Positions 1-13,700 of a stretch of 64,000 nucleotides of DNA are shown here, piece after piece. The first letter of the stretch is position 1. Each line of letters opens with the position of its first letter. A program made the position numbers and the translations under genes. The DNA comes from Tetrahymena elliotti 4EA (taxonomy: Eukaryota > Ciliophora > Oligohymenophorea > Hymenostomatida > Tetrahymenidae), in contig JH720301.1 in assembly GCA_000231825.2 (NCBI GenBank), positions 1,648,398 through 1,712,397 of the forward strand, given 5' to 3'. The notes under the pieces were generated by a model that was not told the origin of the DNA, searched no databases, and saw nothing but the letters and a program-made list of their open reading frames with translations.

Positions 1-3000
1 AATACCCTCAATAAATATACAGTCATTCTTAAAATGTTAGTGCAAATCATTCTCGTGATAATTCAATCAATAAGCCTCGCTAACCAGAAAGAAAAATGAG
101 TATAAATGCTTAGCCTCCTCAATAACTTTAGCAATTATAGCAATAATAGATTGGGTCTGGAAGCTTCTATCACCATAATCACTCACACTCTCATCAAATT
201 GGTACCACAAATGTTAGTAATCATAAACCATCACCTTCATTTGTTTCTACTACTTCAAATAGCTTCAATAACGGAAATGGACCTTCTTCTTAAACCACTT
301 CAAGCAATCAAATCTCCAGCAATAGCACCTCCGTAGGACCTGCTTCATCTTCTTCAACTTCAATTTAAAATCCTTCTGGAAGCCAATTTAGCTATAAACC
401 TTCTAGCAAAAGCTCTGCTGTTGAATCTACTATAATTTAAAAATTAATGAAAAAATAATAAGTTTAACAGTCTCAACAATAACAATAACAATAACAATAT
501 CCTTTCTCATAGCCTTAAAGCTTTATCAATTCTCCTAAAAAGAGCCCTAAAAACTCTGTTTCCCCTAACACCCGCCATCCTTCTTTCTCATAGCAAACAA
601 GTTAGTAGTAGTAATAGTTAAGTGGAGGATATAATTAATAATCTAATATTAATTCTTAGTTGAACAGTAAAAACACCTATTAATAAATGTATCACTAGCT
701 CTCTAATAACTATACTCAACAAACCTCATAAAAGAATTCTCAATAATCTTCAGTATCTAAAATACCATAACAGTCGGTCTAATAATATCATCATAACACC
801 CCTTAGCAAAGCACATCTATTTTAAATGCTTCTTCAAATAACATTAGCTCCAATAATATCATAATTAGCTAAAACATGAACAACAACTAGGTTTCAAATA
901 TTAACCTTAATGATAACAGTGGTAGCCTAAGTGGATAATAAAGCACTGAAAAAAAGCCTATTTCCTTTTTAAATTATTTATTATTAAAAGAAATAGCTCA
1001 GCGCAATACTCAAGATTAGGTAAGCAATAATAATGCCTAAAATTCAAATAACATTAGTGGAATAGATATCATGGCAAGTAAGATGAATACCCCAAACAAT
1101 GCTTCTAAAGTTCTCATCAATAACTTTAATGAAGCCCCTAATACTCAATCAATTAATAAATCAAATAACAATTTATATGGAGGTTTAAATGGAAGTAATT
1201 ATACTACTTTTAACTAAGGTGTATCATAGGTTAACAACTAGTCTTAATAAAAGCAATCATAATAGGATTTAGATCATTCCTATCTTTCAAAATACTCATA
1301 ACTCTTACAATCACAACAACAGTCTAAGCAAGTTTCTTAACCACCCTCACCATACACGTATAACCATTCCCATAAAAGCAGTATTGCATCAACAGCAAAT
1401 ACTAATAACATGCAAGGATTAACGAGTATGAATTCCTATTCTGTTTCTCCTTAGCTCCCTTAATCTTACTCATAATAGATTCCCAGCACCCCTACAAGTA
1501 CCCACCGTAGCTAGTCCTAATTCCAATAAATTTAATAATAGAATTCAAAACAAGCTTAAGATTATCAATAATCATCAAAGAGTTCAAAAAATAACTCAAA
1601 TAATGTTTCAGGTATATTCTCTAATACCTTAAACAATATCCCTTAAAGTGAAGACTTAAGAATCATCCCATCTTGCACATCTAAAAACTGCTTCAATTTC
1701 CACTATGTTATTGGAAAAGGTGGATTTGGAAAAGTTTGGAAAGTAGAACATAGAAAAACCCGTTAGCTATTTGCCATGAAAGAAATGTCAAAGAGTTTGT
1801 AAATAGAAATTCATTATTTCATTCTTAAATTAAAAAAAGCAAATAAATTTTTGATTTTTTTTCATCAATAATTTTTTTGAGAAAAAAATTAAAATTTTGG
1901 CTTTGATTATTTAAAAAATTCAGTTAAAAAACAGTTAAATTTGAATGATTTCAAAATGAAAAGAAATAAAATGCTAACTAAACATTTATTTAATTATAAT
2001 AGAATTATTACCAAAAAGAGTGTTAACTCTGTGATGAATGAAAGAAACTTGTTGTCCCAACTTAAGCATCCGTAAATTTTAAAATTATTTTATTCAAAAA
2101 TATATTTACTGAATACAAATTTAAATGAAAATAGTTTCTTAGTAAACATGTTTTATGCCTTCTAAGACAGAGAAAACCTTCATTTAGTGATGGATCTTAT
2201 GCCTGGTGGTGACTTGCGTTACCATATTGGTCGCTAAAGAAGATTCTCTGAAGAATAAACAAGTAAGATTTTATTCATATCTCTCTTTAAATTAAATAAT
2301 AATAACCCATTTAATTAAAAAAAATTAGGATTCTTTGTTGCTTGTATATTTATGGGATTAGAATATCTTCATGATAATAATATTATTCATAGAGATATTA
2401 AGCCAGAAAATCTTGTTTTAGATAGCAGTGGTTATGTAAGAATTACTGATCTTGGTATTGCAAGAACTTGGAAACCTGATAACGCCAACGATACTTCTGG
2501 AACCCCAGGATATATGGGTATTTACAATTTTATTAATTATTAATATTAAAAATATGAATTATAAATAGCCCCTGAAGTCATGTGCAGATAACCTCACACT
2601 TTCGCAGTTGATTATTTTGCTTTGGGAGTTTTAGCTTATGAATTTATGCTTGGAAGAGTAAAATTGTTTTTCTATTTTTGAAAAATTTCTTATTTAATAT
2701 TTTTATTAAATTAACAGAGACCTTATTTGGGAAGATCTAGAAAAGAGATCAGAGATTAAATCTTAGCTAAAAGAGTTTAAATTAAAAAGCATGAAATTCC
2801 TGATGGATGGTCTCTAGAAGCTGCAGATTTCATCAATAGAGTAAATAACAACTCATATTTTTAATAAAAAATATTAATATTCATTCAATAATATTTTAAT
2901 TTTATAGTTAATTGAAAGAAAACCTGCCAATAGATTGGGTATAAATGGACCAGCTGAAGTTAAAAATCATCCTTGGATAAAAAATTTCCCTTGGTAGAAG

Positions 3001-3755
3001 TTAATTAAGAAGTAGATTGATGCCCCCTTCCTTCCTGTAAAGATTAATTATTTTGATAATATTTTTTTAATTAAATCAATAAATCATAATTAGGCTAATG
3101 AAGATAACTTTGATCAAAAGTAGTAAATCTCTTTGGAAGATGAGTAAAACTAAGAAATAATTCTTCAAAATGCTATGCTTTTGAAACGCCCTTCAGTTCA
3201 AAGTAAATAAATTATTTAAAACTCTATTTAAAATTAATTTTATTTTATCAATTAGGCTTATTTAATGGTTATAATTTCGATGGTGGGGCTCTTCAATAAT
3301 AATAACAAGCTTAAATATAATAGCCTTAGCCAACTAATTAAATGAGCTACTAACCTCAACAATTTTCGTAACAATAATATCAATAACCTTAATCTGGATC
3401 AATTTACTCTGCCACACAATAGATTCCATAACATGTTCCTTCTTCTAGTTCAATTTCTAATGGATATTAAAATGTAGGATACCAAAATCCATTTAGTTAA
3501 AGAAACAGTTTTTGTAATGTGACAAATATTAACTAAAATATGAGTCATATTTCCCAATATAGTAACATGAAAGAAAGTAATTATAATGATAACTCTATGA
3601 TGAGTGTTGCAAAAAGTAATAACAATAATAATAACAATAACAACAACTCTAGTGCAATTAATAGCAGTAGAGTGTACCATTAAAATAACAATTCTCGTGC
3701 TGTGGAGAAAGAAAATTTTGTCCCTTCTAGATACTCTTACGATGAAGTATATTGA
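1..3755 (+). CDS. STK32/YANK-like AGC serine/threonine protein kinase, 5' end outside window
   Basis: Ser/Thr protein kinase, probably cytosolic or membrane-peripheral. The frame is open from base 3, so the start lies upstream or at the ATG at 96. Exons: 3-1798, 2003-2071, 2135-2262, 2329-2517, 2569-2657, 2718-2840, 2908-3036, 3094-3202, 3256-3755 (1,044 codons including TGA). About 560 Q/N/S-rich residues precede a complete kinase domain: glycine loop GKGGFGKVWKV, VAIK-type lysine in LFAMKEM, HPFLVNMFYAFQD, GGDLRYH, catalytic HRDIKPEN, DLG instead of DFG, GTPGYMAPEV, and C-lobe FAVDYFALGVLAYE. The HPFLVN...FQD and GGDLRYH strings are typical of the STK32 (YANK) branch of AGC kinases. A further low-complexity tail of about 200 residues follows, ending SRYSYDEVY. 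The introns are 51-204 nt, and several fall inside conserved motifs that only become continuous after splicing, which supports the model. Substrate unknown. Confidence 0.9.
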
Positions 3756-4749
3756 AAAAATATTTATAACAAACATAATTAGAACAAATAGGTTTCTATG
3801 AAACAAAAATCCACCTCCCTGCATATAATTAATATTTAAGTCAATATAAATAAATAAATTAAAAAATAAAGTGTCCTATAAATTGAAATTTTTCATTCCA
3901 AAAACAACAAAAACAATCAATAATATGAATCATAAATCGACAATTAATAATTATGTAAATACTATGAAATATAACTAATTTATAATACAAAATTCGATTT
4001 ATTCAGTAAATTCAAACATAAAATATCTATCTCTTTATCAATCAATCATTATTATATATTTACCTATTAAAAGTTTTCTTTTTATTGAAAATACTTACAT
4101 TATTCATATTTTAATCTCAACATTTTCTCTTATTTTATTTTAAAAATAATTTAAAACTAAAATAAACTAGCTTCATATCTTTGCATTGCTTTGTTAAAAG
4201 ACTTGTTTTTTGATAATTTATTTATAACAATTTGAATCTGTGCGCTATTTAATTGAAATATTCTTTTTATATAATTTAACTTATTTTAACGATATGAAGT
4301 AATAAATCATAAATATTCATTAAAAATAATTTCTCAACTTTTTTTTTCATTTAAATTTTAAGACTAATCCTTCAAAGTGTTTAACGAATTATTTAAATAA
4401 GTTTTTTTATTTTTGAATGAATTTTTATGAAAAAAATCTTCAGATTTTAATTTTTACATGGACAATAAAATTGTAAATTTGAATAATAAATTAAATTCGC
4501 TATTACGGATTTTAGTTGAATTAATAATTTTAGTATTTTTTTATATAAAGAAATCAAATATTCATATTTTTATGAAAATAATAATTAAAACAGAATAACT
4601 GATGTATTATTAATGTATTTACAAGATAAATTTGAATTTCTATTGAAAGGTTAATATATGGAATATTATTTAAGTTAATAATTTATTACATAATTTATTA
4701 TGGTGAAGAGAAATAAATAATAGTTTAAGTATATTTAATATATTTTTTT
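3756..4749. other. Intergenic, convergent 3' ends
   Basis: AT-rich spacer between the stop of the kinase gene and the stop of the LRR giant on the other strand. Short open frames here lack coding character. No RNA gene or repeat recognised. Confidence 0.6.
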
Positions 4750-7700
4750 TCATTATTTTTAAATTTCTTTTTATTCAGATTCAAATTGTATTGTTACTTT
4801 TTTATTATTGCTATCACTTTTTTGTAAAGCACTTTTATTTGAAATATTATCAATTGAAAGATTATTTTTATCTTCTCCTTAAAATTGCTTTTCACCAAAT
4901 GACTAAACATTACTATTTATTTGGTCAAACATTTCTATTTCTTTTTGCTGGTACTGAAGAAATTGTGCTTGAAGGAATTCAGATTTTTATTCAGACAACT
5001 CATCAAAATCCATTTAGTTTAAGACGCTCTGCTTAATGGTAAGGAGAACATAAAGACTTATTAATAGGGAAATGATGTTTAAAACTATGGAGAGTTAAAC
5101 CTTAAATATTTTTTAAATTAAATTTAATATTTTTAATATTATGAATAAATTTTTGCTTACTGTTGTTGATTTATTGGAAACATTTCTGAAGATATAAAGA
5201 ATTTATAATAGAATTTAAGGCAGATCGCATGTAATCACTTTCATGATTCTATGGAATATTTGTTTGTTTATTGTCAAACCTATGAATTTTTTTGGAAAGA
5301 TAATTTTTGTAAAGGAATTTTCTGTGATTCTTAAAGAATTATGAGGACTGATAACATCTAGAATACTAGAAAGCCCTTCTAGATAGATTAGCTGGCAATA
5401 TTCGTAAATAGTATTTGTATTCTAGAAAAATAAATTTGAATAAGAATTTTTTTATATCATTTTAAAGAAGAGGACAATCTCCGTGAATTTAGTATAAGAG
5501 AGAACTACCATTGCAAAAATGGCAATTAAGTAATCCTCTTTGTGATATGTAACTAAGATGAAACAAACATCTTGGTAAGCATCTAATTGAGATAAGAAAC
5601 TAAATACTATTTTCTAATAAAAAAGGATATCCTTATAATTAAATGTTTCAATATTTATAATTTTTTCATAAATGAAATCTCTTATTTTAGCAATAAGATT
5701 GTTTTAGTGGACTAAATTAATATCAGGAATGAGGTGTCTAGTTAGAATTAGTACTTTTCTCATGCAGAAAATTTCAAAAAGGAAACTTATAATTGCATAA
5801 AGAGCAAATATACCATGCATTATGTAAGAGAGATGATCATTGTCTTATGGGCCAATATCAATAAAAGAAAAGATAGGAGTGAGGATATAAATAATAATGT
5901 AAAGAGAGATGATCATAAATATGAAAAAGATATTACTTTTGTTACTATTTTTTAAATCTCTTTCAAGAGCATCTATAGATTCATCATATTTAAAATAGAT
6001 GTCGACATCAACAAATATATCCATAATTAAATACATTGTTCTGTAAAATGTTGATCTAAACCAAAAACGCTTTGATGAAGTATACTTCTTATAGAAATAT
6101 TCACGAAGAGAAAAAGATAGTGAAGTGCTAATAAACATAATAGATTCATAATCTATATCTCCTTTTATAAAATAATCATTATGATAGCAAATCATGTACA
6201 CAGCTTTTAAACCATTAATTGAAAAATTTTCAATGTTGAGAGTGCTAGGAGGCATTTTTTTGATCTTTTCTATTTCAATATATTCTTAGCATCCCTAGCT
6301 CGATTTGTAAAAATAGTTACAGACTATTTAGTTCTTCTACTGATTTCTTTTAATATATTATAAAATTAATTTTATTAAAATAAATTTCTTTTACTTGTCA
6401 TTCTTTTGTTAGTTAGTCTTAGTTACTCTGAACTTTTATAATAATTATGTAACATTTTTATACTCAAGCCTTTTTTTATCTAGATAGTCTTTTTGTTGTT
6501 AGGCAATTCTGTTTCTTTGTTAGAATAAATCACTTTCATCTTTGCTAGATATTCTAGATTGCAAAGAAAACTATTTTGTTGGAAGATTTCCTAATTGAGA
6601 TTAAGTTAACTTTCCTTTTTGACCTAAAGAACTTATCATTTTTTGAATCTTTTTGTTTTGTGGAGATTCCATTTGAATGTTCATAAAGGCAGTTTGAATT
6701 CTAGAAGCGTCTTCTTCAGTCAAAATCAAAAATGGAGGAAGCTAAATAGTTATAAAAATGTAATTTATAAAAATAACTTATCAAATCAGAATTAATTACT
6801 CTTATTATTTTGCTTGTAAGACTTTAAAATTTATTTTTTGAAATAAAAATTAATAAATTGATCAGGAAATCTATTAAATCACTTTGTGGTTTAAAAGAGC
6901 ATATTTATACTAAAAAGTAGTAGAGCATATTGCCAAGATAGAGAGAGTCAACACCATTAAATAGAATATTGATATTTGTATTGAATTCATATTTATTATC
7001 TATAAATATATTGTAGAAGCTGGATAGTAGTTTAAGTTTTGGATCTTTATAATTAAGACTAATATGGGTTTTACTGTAGAGCTTATTGTTACTAAGTTTC
7101 TTTAAAAATGATTAAAATTATCTCCATATTTATATTTAATCATCTTCATTCTCAGAAGAAAAGGAATGGAATAGATATTCGTTAGACTCATTTATGCTGA
7201 AATGTGAATGCTTTATTTTATTATTATTTTTCTTACTTACATCGTTTTGAAAAAAACTACTTTTGAATTTATTTTAAATCTCCATTTCTTCCTCTTCTTT
7301 TTTTTCTTCAATCTCTATAACTTCATCCATGTAATCTAATCTCATTTTTGTAAAGGATTAGAAAGAAACTCCTTTCTATTACCTAGGTGAGTCATATGCA
7401 CCACTAAAACCCTAGCTTTCTTTTTAAAGAATTTTAGTGGCAAACTTTTTATGGCTATTATCTTTGATTGTTTTTTGCTATACTGCTTAGCCATTAAAAT
7501 AAATACTTTTTTTTAATATCTTTTCATCTTTATTAGAAGCCTAGGTAGTTTTGTTTTTTTTCATTTCAGGTTTTAAAACAATTAATTATTGTGATTCTTT
7601 AAACTTAAATCTAATCTCAAAGTCAGTATTAGGCTCTTATTATATTTCTTAAATTTTTTCATTCAATTCTAAGAGTGAGTCATTATACAAATTCTATAGC

Positions 7701-10700
7701 CTAACTAAATTAGTCACTTCAGTATATTCTGCATGAATTAATATTTTTTTCAGATTTGCAAATATTTTATTTGTTGCACAGATACCAAGTAGCATATCAA
7801 TATTTGCCTTGTTTTGAATCAGCTCATTAGAAATATCTGAGAATACTATTTGAGTCAAATTTAAAGACATATTTTCTTCTTAATTACTCAAATGACGCAT
7901 TTGGCTACTGTTAAAAGAAAAATTATGATTTTAAAAGCTACTTTTTTTAATGTTCTCAAAATTGACACTACTTTCACTTTCTTTTCCATTTATTTTAGAA
8001 TCTTATTAGCCCAATCTTTCGTTTTTTATTTTTAGAAAAGCTTCCGCTATTTCTTTTCCTTATTACTCAGCATCTTTTTTCTCTTAATAGTTTTAATTTT
8101 AAAGAAATTAGAAGTATGAAAAGGAATCAAAAGCATCTAATATGTTTTGTACATAATTTTATTCATAATGAACAAGCGATCTCATCTAGAGAGTTTAAAT
8201 ATTCTTGAATACAAATAGAATATGACAAATAAAATCTCTGATTTCTTTAGAAGGAATAACATTTCTTGAAATGTTTAAATCCTTTATTGTGTAATTAAAC
8301 AGCTTTTTTCTTCTCATTACATCTAATTCCTACAAAAATTTTTTGGAGTGCTTTTTTAAACTTAAACAACCAGTTAAATCAAGAAAAATGATATTCTAGA
8401 ATTAAGTGAGTAAAAATAGAGAAAAATGGTTATATTCCAAGAGTGAATATTTGCTGTTAAAGTCATAGTAAGGTATAGTATCGAATAAGAATTAACAATT
8501 CTATAAATAAAATTTTTTTATTTTTGTAAATTTCCCTATATATTCATGACGAAAGTAATTATGCAAAATATCCAGCTCCTAATAATTTGAAATTTGCATT
8601 TCACTCATATCCAATACTTCCAAGCAAGGTAATTTTGAGAGAGCCTTAAATAGCATCAAAGTACCTTCTTTTTTGCAGAACCTAATTTCCCTCATGATCA
8701 ATTGTTACAAATCTAAATTACTAATTCCATTTTTATAATGTAATCCATAACTAAATTACTTCTACTTCTCAACATACATACCTGTATAAGATATGTTAAG
8801 CTTTTACAATTTTTTTCTCTTGCTAATATACTAACCTAAATTACAAAAAAATTTAGGGCTAAGTCCTTTATTGTAAGACAAGTCTAAGTCAATTAAGTCT
8901 TCAAGATATTCTCTCTTCCAAGTATTTATGTTGATATTGATTTTGTTTTCATTTAAGCTACAATCACTGAGCTTTAGAATTTCTACACTCTCTAAAAGTA
9001 TTAAATTCTCTTCTTTTGAAAATGAAATATTTTTATTTTAAGAGAAATCCACTTCTTTCACTATTTAAATTAAAAGATTTCATTAACAATAAATAAATGT
9101 ATTGATTGTATTAAAATTATACCAAAAAATGAGGGCTCTTCACTTCCTTTCTATTATGGATTAATAATATGTTCTATTAATTACTCTGTAAATTAGCAAT
9201 TGACAAACTCTAGCTTTTGAATATATGGGGTTGTAAAAAGATTATGTAATGCTTACCCTGTTTAATGGCTTTAATGCTCATTTTTTAGCTAAAGCTATAA
9301 ATTAGCAAATTTAACTTAGTTGATATTTTAGAATATTTCCAAAACCCTAAATGCAACTCTTACAAACATCTAGTGACTCATAATAATTTTAGAAAAATCA
9401 ACAATCTTTATATTATCAGTAATAACAGAAAAAAAATCTAGTAAATTGACTATGCCAACTTTTTCATCTGATTGCAAAATAAGGCTTTCAACATCTTTGA
9501 GATGAATAATACTGTTTTCATATTTAGGGTTATTTATTTTCTCATTTATTTCATTTATTTGTTATTCATTTAGCTAACCATTACTTTGTGTTTGATTTCT
9601 GCTGCTCGAGTTATGAGATTTATTTTATGACTCGTCAATTCTAGATGATGTTTTTTTTGAATTTTTAGATTTATCACTTTTGATACTTTTTTCAGATTGG
9701 TCAATTATTGTTAAGGTTTTTTTAACACTAAAATCTTTTCCAAAAAGAAAACTTCCTTTTTTATTGTAAAGATTATTGTTGAATAAATCAGGCTCATTAA
9801 AGCTTGGGCTATGGAATGATTTTTTTTTTGGTTAATATAAATCAGCTTCAGAATCAAGAAAACTTTTACTATTTTTAATAATACTTTTAGTTTTTTTAGG
9901 TGATTAAGGCTGTAATTGATGACCGCTATCAGCTAAATTGTTAATATTATTAACTTCGGTTAATTTTTTGTGATTACTAATAGTTGGAATATATTAAACT
10001 TTATTTTAACTCTGCGTTTCGATATTATAGCTTTCATTATCACAATTAAGTTTTAATGAAATTTAATTTTAAGTATATTAATTTTTTTGAGCAGGATGTT
10101 AAAGTTTATTGTGATTTAGATTCATTTAGTGATTAGGAGAAGCTTCATAACTACTTTGTTTCTCTGAATTACTAACAATAGGAAAATCATGATTAATCGA
10201 ATTTTATTCACTCATTTCATTAATTAAGTTTTTTTAAACATTTTTTTTTCCAGTAATTTCTTAAAATAATTCATGATTAAACGCATTGCTAAAATTTTAT
10301 TCTTTCTATTGTTAAAATTATGAAAAATCTTTGTTTAGATGTTCTATGATTTTTTAGCTCATTGGTGTTGTTTCCTATGATCTATTGTGACTAAATGGGC
10401 TTTTCTCTAACAGACTATTTTTTTATTTTTAAATTGTATTATCTTCTATTATTAATTTAGAGCTCAATCCGTTTATGTTTTTTGCTGCCTCAAGAGATTC
10501 ACTATTTTATTCTAAATTTTGAGCTACAGGGAATGATCCATTCTTATGTTATAAAATTTGATTTGACAATTCTTAAAGTCTATTTTTAATCCCAAACTAA
10601 ATATTTTTATGATGATTTTTATCTTAAATTAATGTGAAGTGATTATTTTTAGTTCTTTAGCTATCATTAGTAATTTTTTCAGTTTAATTAATATCATTTA

Positions 10701-13700
10701 AATTATTAGGTAAAGTTATTTGTCTATCTATTTAAAAATTTTTTTGCTGTTACTATAATACCTATGTTTATGGCTTATTCTAAAACCTTGAACGTGGAAT
10801 TAATGTTAACTTTTTAGACCCTTTTTTAAATTAATGCTGAATAATAAAAAATCCTTTAGGATTATTTAATGTAGATGTGCTATCACTTTAATTAGTAAGA
10901 GTATTTGCTGAATTCTATTATTTTTTATTTTCTATACTGTTTAATATTGATTTTCTATTTTTATTTATTGCTTAGGATTTTTCTAGCAAATTAGATGACT
11001 CTTATCCATAAAGTTTTTCTGAATTAGCAACACCATTCATAATAGAAACTATTTTATCATTTACATATAGTTTTAGCTTTCTAACAGAATTAAATGTTCT
11101 CAAACAATTAAGTAGAATATCTTCTGCTACTTTCTTAGAAGAAAAAAGATTAGGACCTAAAACTAAAGTTTAAGAATTAACACTATATTCTTCTAAAAGA
11201 CGATGATGAATGTTTGAATAAATTAATCCTTTCTTCTCTTTAAGATTATTCCATATCTTATTGAGCTACTTTTTTTACTCATCATTGCTACTAAAATGCA
11301 TTCTAAATAAAATATTATCTTCTTCTTATATCTAAAAGACAAAACAATATTAAGTTAACAGCTGCATTTTCATTGAAATATTATTATCATAAAGTATTAA
11401 TTTAATCAACTGAAAACTCTTTGAATGAACTAAAGAAGATTTTTGTAAGTTATCTTTTTCTTTTAATTGATATTTAAACTCACCTTAAAATCCTTCTGGC
11501 TATTATTATTATTATTGTTACTAATCTCCTTTTATATTTAAAAGGTAGTTGTTGATTATTTAATGCCTTTTCTTTCTTCCATAAAGCAAACCTTGAATCA
11601 TGTTTTCACAACTCTAATCATTCAGATTACATCCAGTTAAGTCTAAAATTTGTAAATGTAAATAATTGATTTGAGTCAAAATAAATGAAAATTTCTTCAA
11701 AATTCCTTCTAATCTTATGTTTCTTGCCAATATCAATTCTTTTAGTTAAGAATCATTTTACAACTCATTAAAGCCTTCAATTATTCCTAAAATTTTATCT
11801 TCATTTAATGAGCAATCACTCAAATTAAGTGATTCAATAGTTTTAATTTCACAAAAGAAAAGCACAATTATACTTTTCCAAGATGCACTTTTGAGGTTTT
11901 TATTTCTGCTCAGATTAAGCTTCTTTAATGAAGAAACTAAGATAGGATTAACTTCTGCCAAAATTAATTCAACAGATTGATCTGATTACAAACATCCAGA
12001 GAGATCAAGTTCCTAAATAGAGGGAAATAAAAACATATACTTGATTATGGAATGATATTCAAAGACTGATAAATTTATATCTTTTACAATTAATTTCTAT
12101 AATTTCTAAAACTAAGGCTGCTTTTCATAAGAGGATATTTTTTCTATTAGTAAACTGCCTGAATCATCTCTTTCTTCATTACTACCCATATAATTTAAAT
12201 CAGATTTAATAGAATCTTATTCTTCAGATTTAAGACTATATGAATTTCCTTCAAATGATGATGACTCCTTCTCAGATTTTCCACTCAGTAAATTAGAATT
12301 AATTTCATCATTTTATTTATTTTATTTTTATTCTTGGATATTAAATTAATTTTTTTTAGTTTAGAGCCATGAAGATTATTTTAGATCATTTTGCTGCTTT
12401 TCTATTTTATTGGCATTATAAGATTTTGCAGATATATCTAATACCTCTAATTTATCAAATAATATTCCAATTGATTTAATTAACTTTGCTGTTGTTTTTT
12501 TCTTAAAATTATTATTTTATATATAAAATTCTAAAATGTCTGGGACATTTAGATTTTCATACTCAAAATTTCTTTCTTTTTTATCAGCCCTAAAAATGTT
12601 TTAATTGTTAATTTAGAAGTTTTGTTAGCTTCTATTACTCTCTAGTCTCTCTAAATCATTTTCTGGGATTTTCTCTAAAACATGATTTGCCTTTAAAGAG
12701 AATCTGTTATTATAATTGCTTAGATTATTCATAAGTAAAGAAGTAGGTTCTTGAAGAGAATATCTTTAATTCCCAAATTAAGATTGCTGATATACTTATT
12801 TTTATTTTCCACCATAAAATTTGTTTTATTCAGTTTAATTAATGTTTGCCCTCTCTGAAATGTCAGGATGATCATCTATTACCATATCTTAAATGTATTA
12901 AATTTGATTTTGAGTATCTGCCTGCTCATTATAAGCATTTTTAATGGTTTATAAATTCTCTTTACTTTCTTCACTACTGCATTCATCATCTTGTTAATCA
13001 TTTTCTGTTAATTTTTCTAATTAATTATTATAAAAGTTGTTTTAATTTTCTTCTCCTTAATTATCATCAGTCTCACTAAAAAAATTTGTGTTTAAGTGCC
13101 TGAGCTTACTTAGTTTTTTCTTTCCATTTAAGCTGTTTCTTTAGTTGACATTACTATTCAACTATTCAGCAATAAATTTTGAATAAAATCCACTCTTTCT
13201 TGGAAGAGAACTTTATTATTGTTTTTAATTATTAAATGAAAACTCTTTAAAATTATCATTTGAAATATTATCTGTGTTATTTACCTAATAATTCTGTTAG
13301 TTCATCACATAGTCCTTCTTTGTATATTTAATATTTTATTACTTAGTTTTATTTTATAGAAAATATAAACTCCTCTTTGTGAGCTCATTACATAGTATTT
13401 CTCCAAATAACTCATCAAAATCATTATTTGATAAATCAAGATATTTAAGGTTTGAAACTTAGAGTATATTCTAGATGCAAAATTGAAAGGTTTCTTTGGT
13501 TAATTTTTCAATATCTACCTCTTTTCCTTCTTCTTAATAAATTTAGGCTGAAGATGAAGGCAATTCTAAATAGCTATTATAATTTAATGAGATACTGTTT
13601 CCTAATTTTTACTTTTTTTACTTTAAGAGTTACAAATTTTATTGTTTTTTCTAGTTTTCATTCTTCAAATCAAAGCTTCCAAAAAATGATTTTCTTACTT

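Noticed and set aside
2352..2543. Stand-alone 63-codon kinase fragment
   Set aside because: It is one exon of the larger kinase gene, reading on into the following intron.
3450..3824. Hydrophobic 124-codon frame on the minus strand
   Set aside because: Antisense to the Q/N-rich tail of the kinase gene; its content is the complement of low-complexity codons.
6253..6255. ATG as the start of an independent membrane-protein gene
   Set aside because: The frame is open through it from the upstream exon (5161-6741), and the intron at 6742-6799 joins that exon in frame to the LRR region, so it is more simply an internal methionine.
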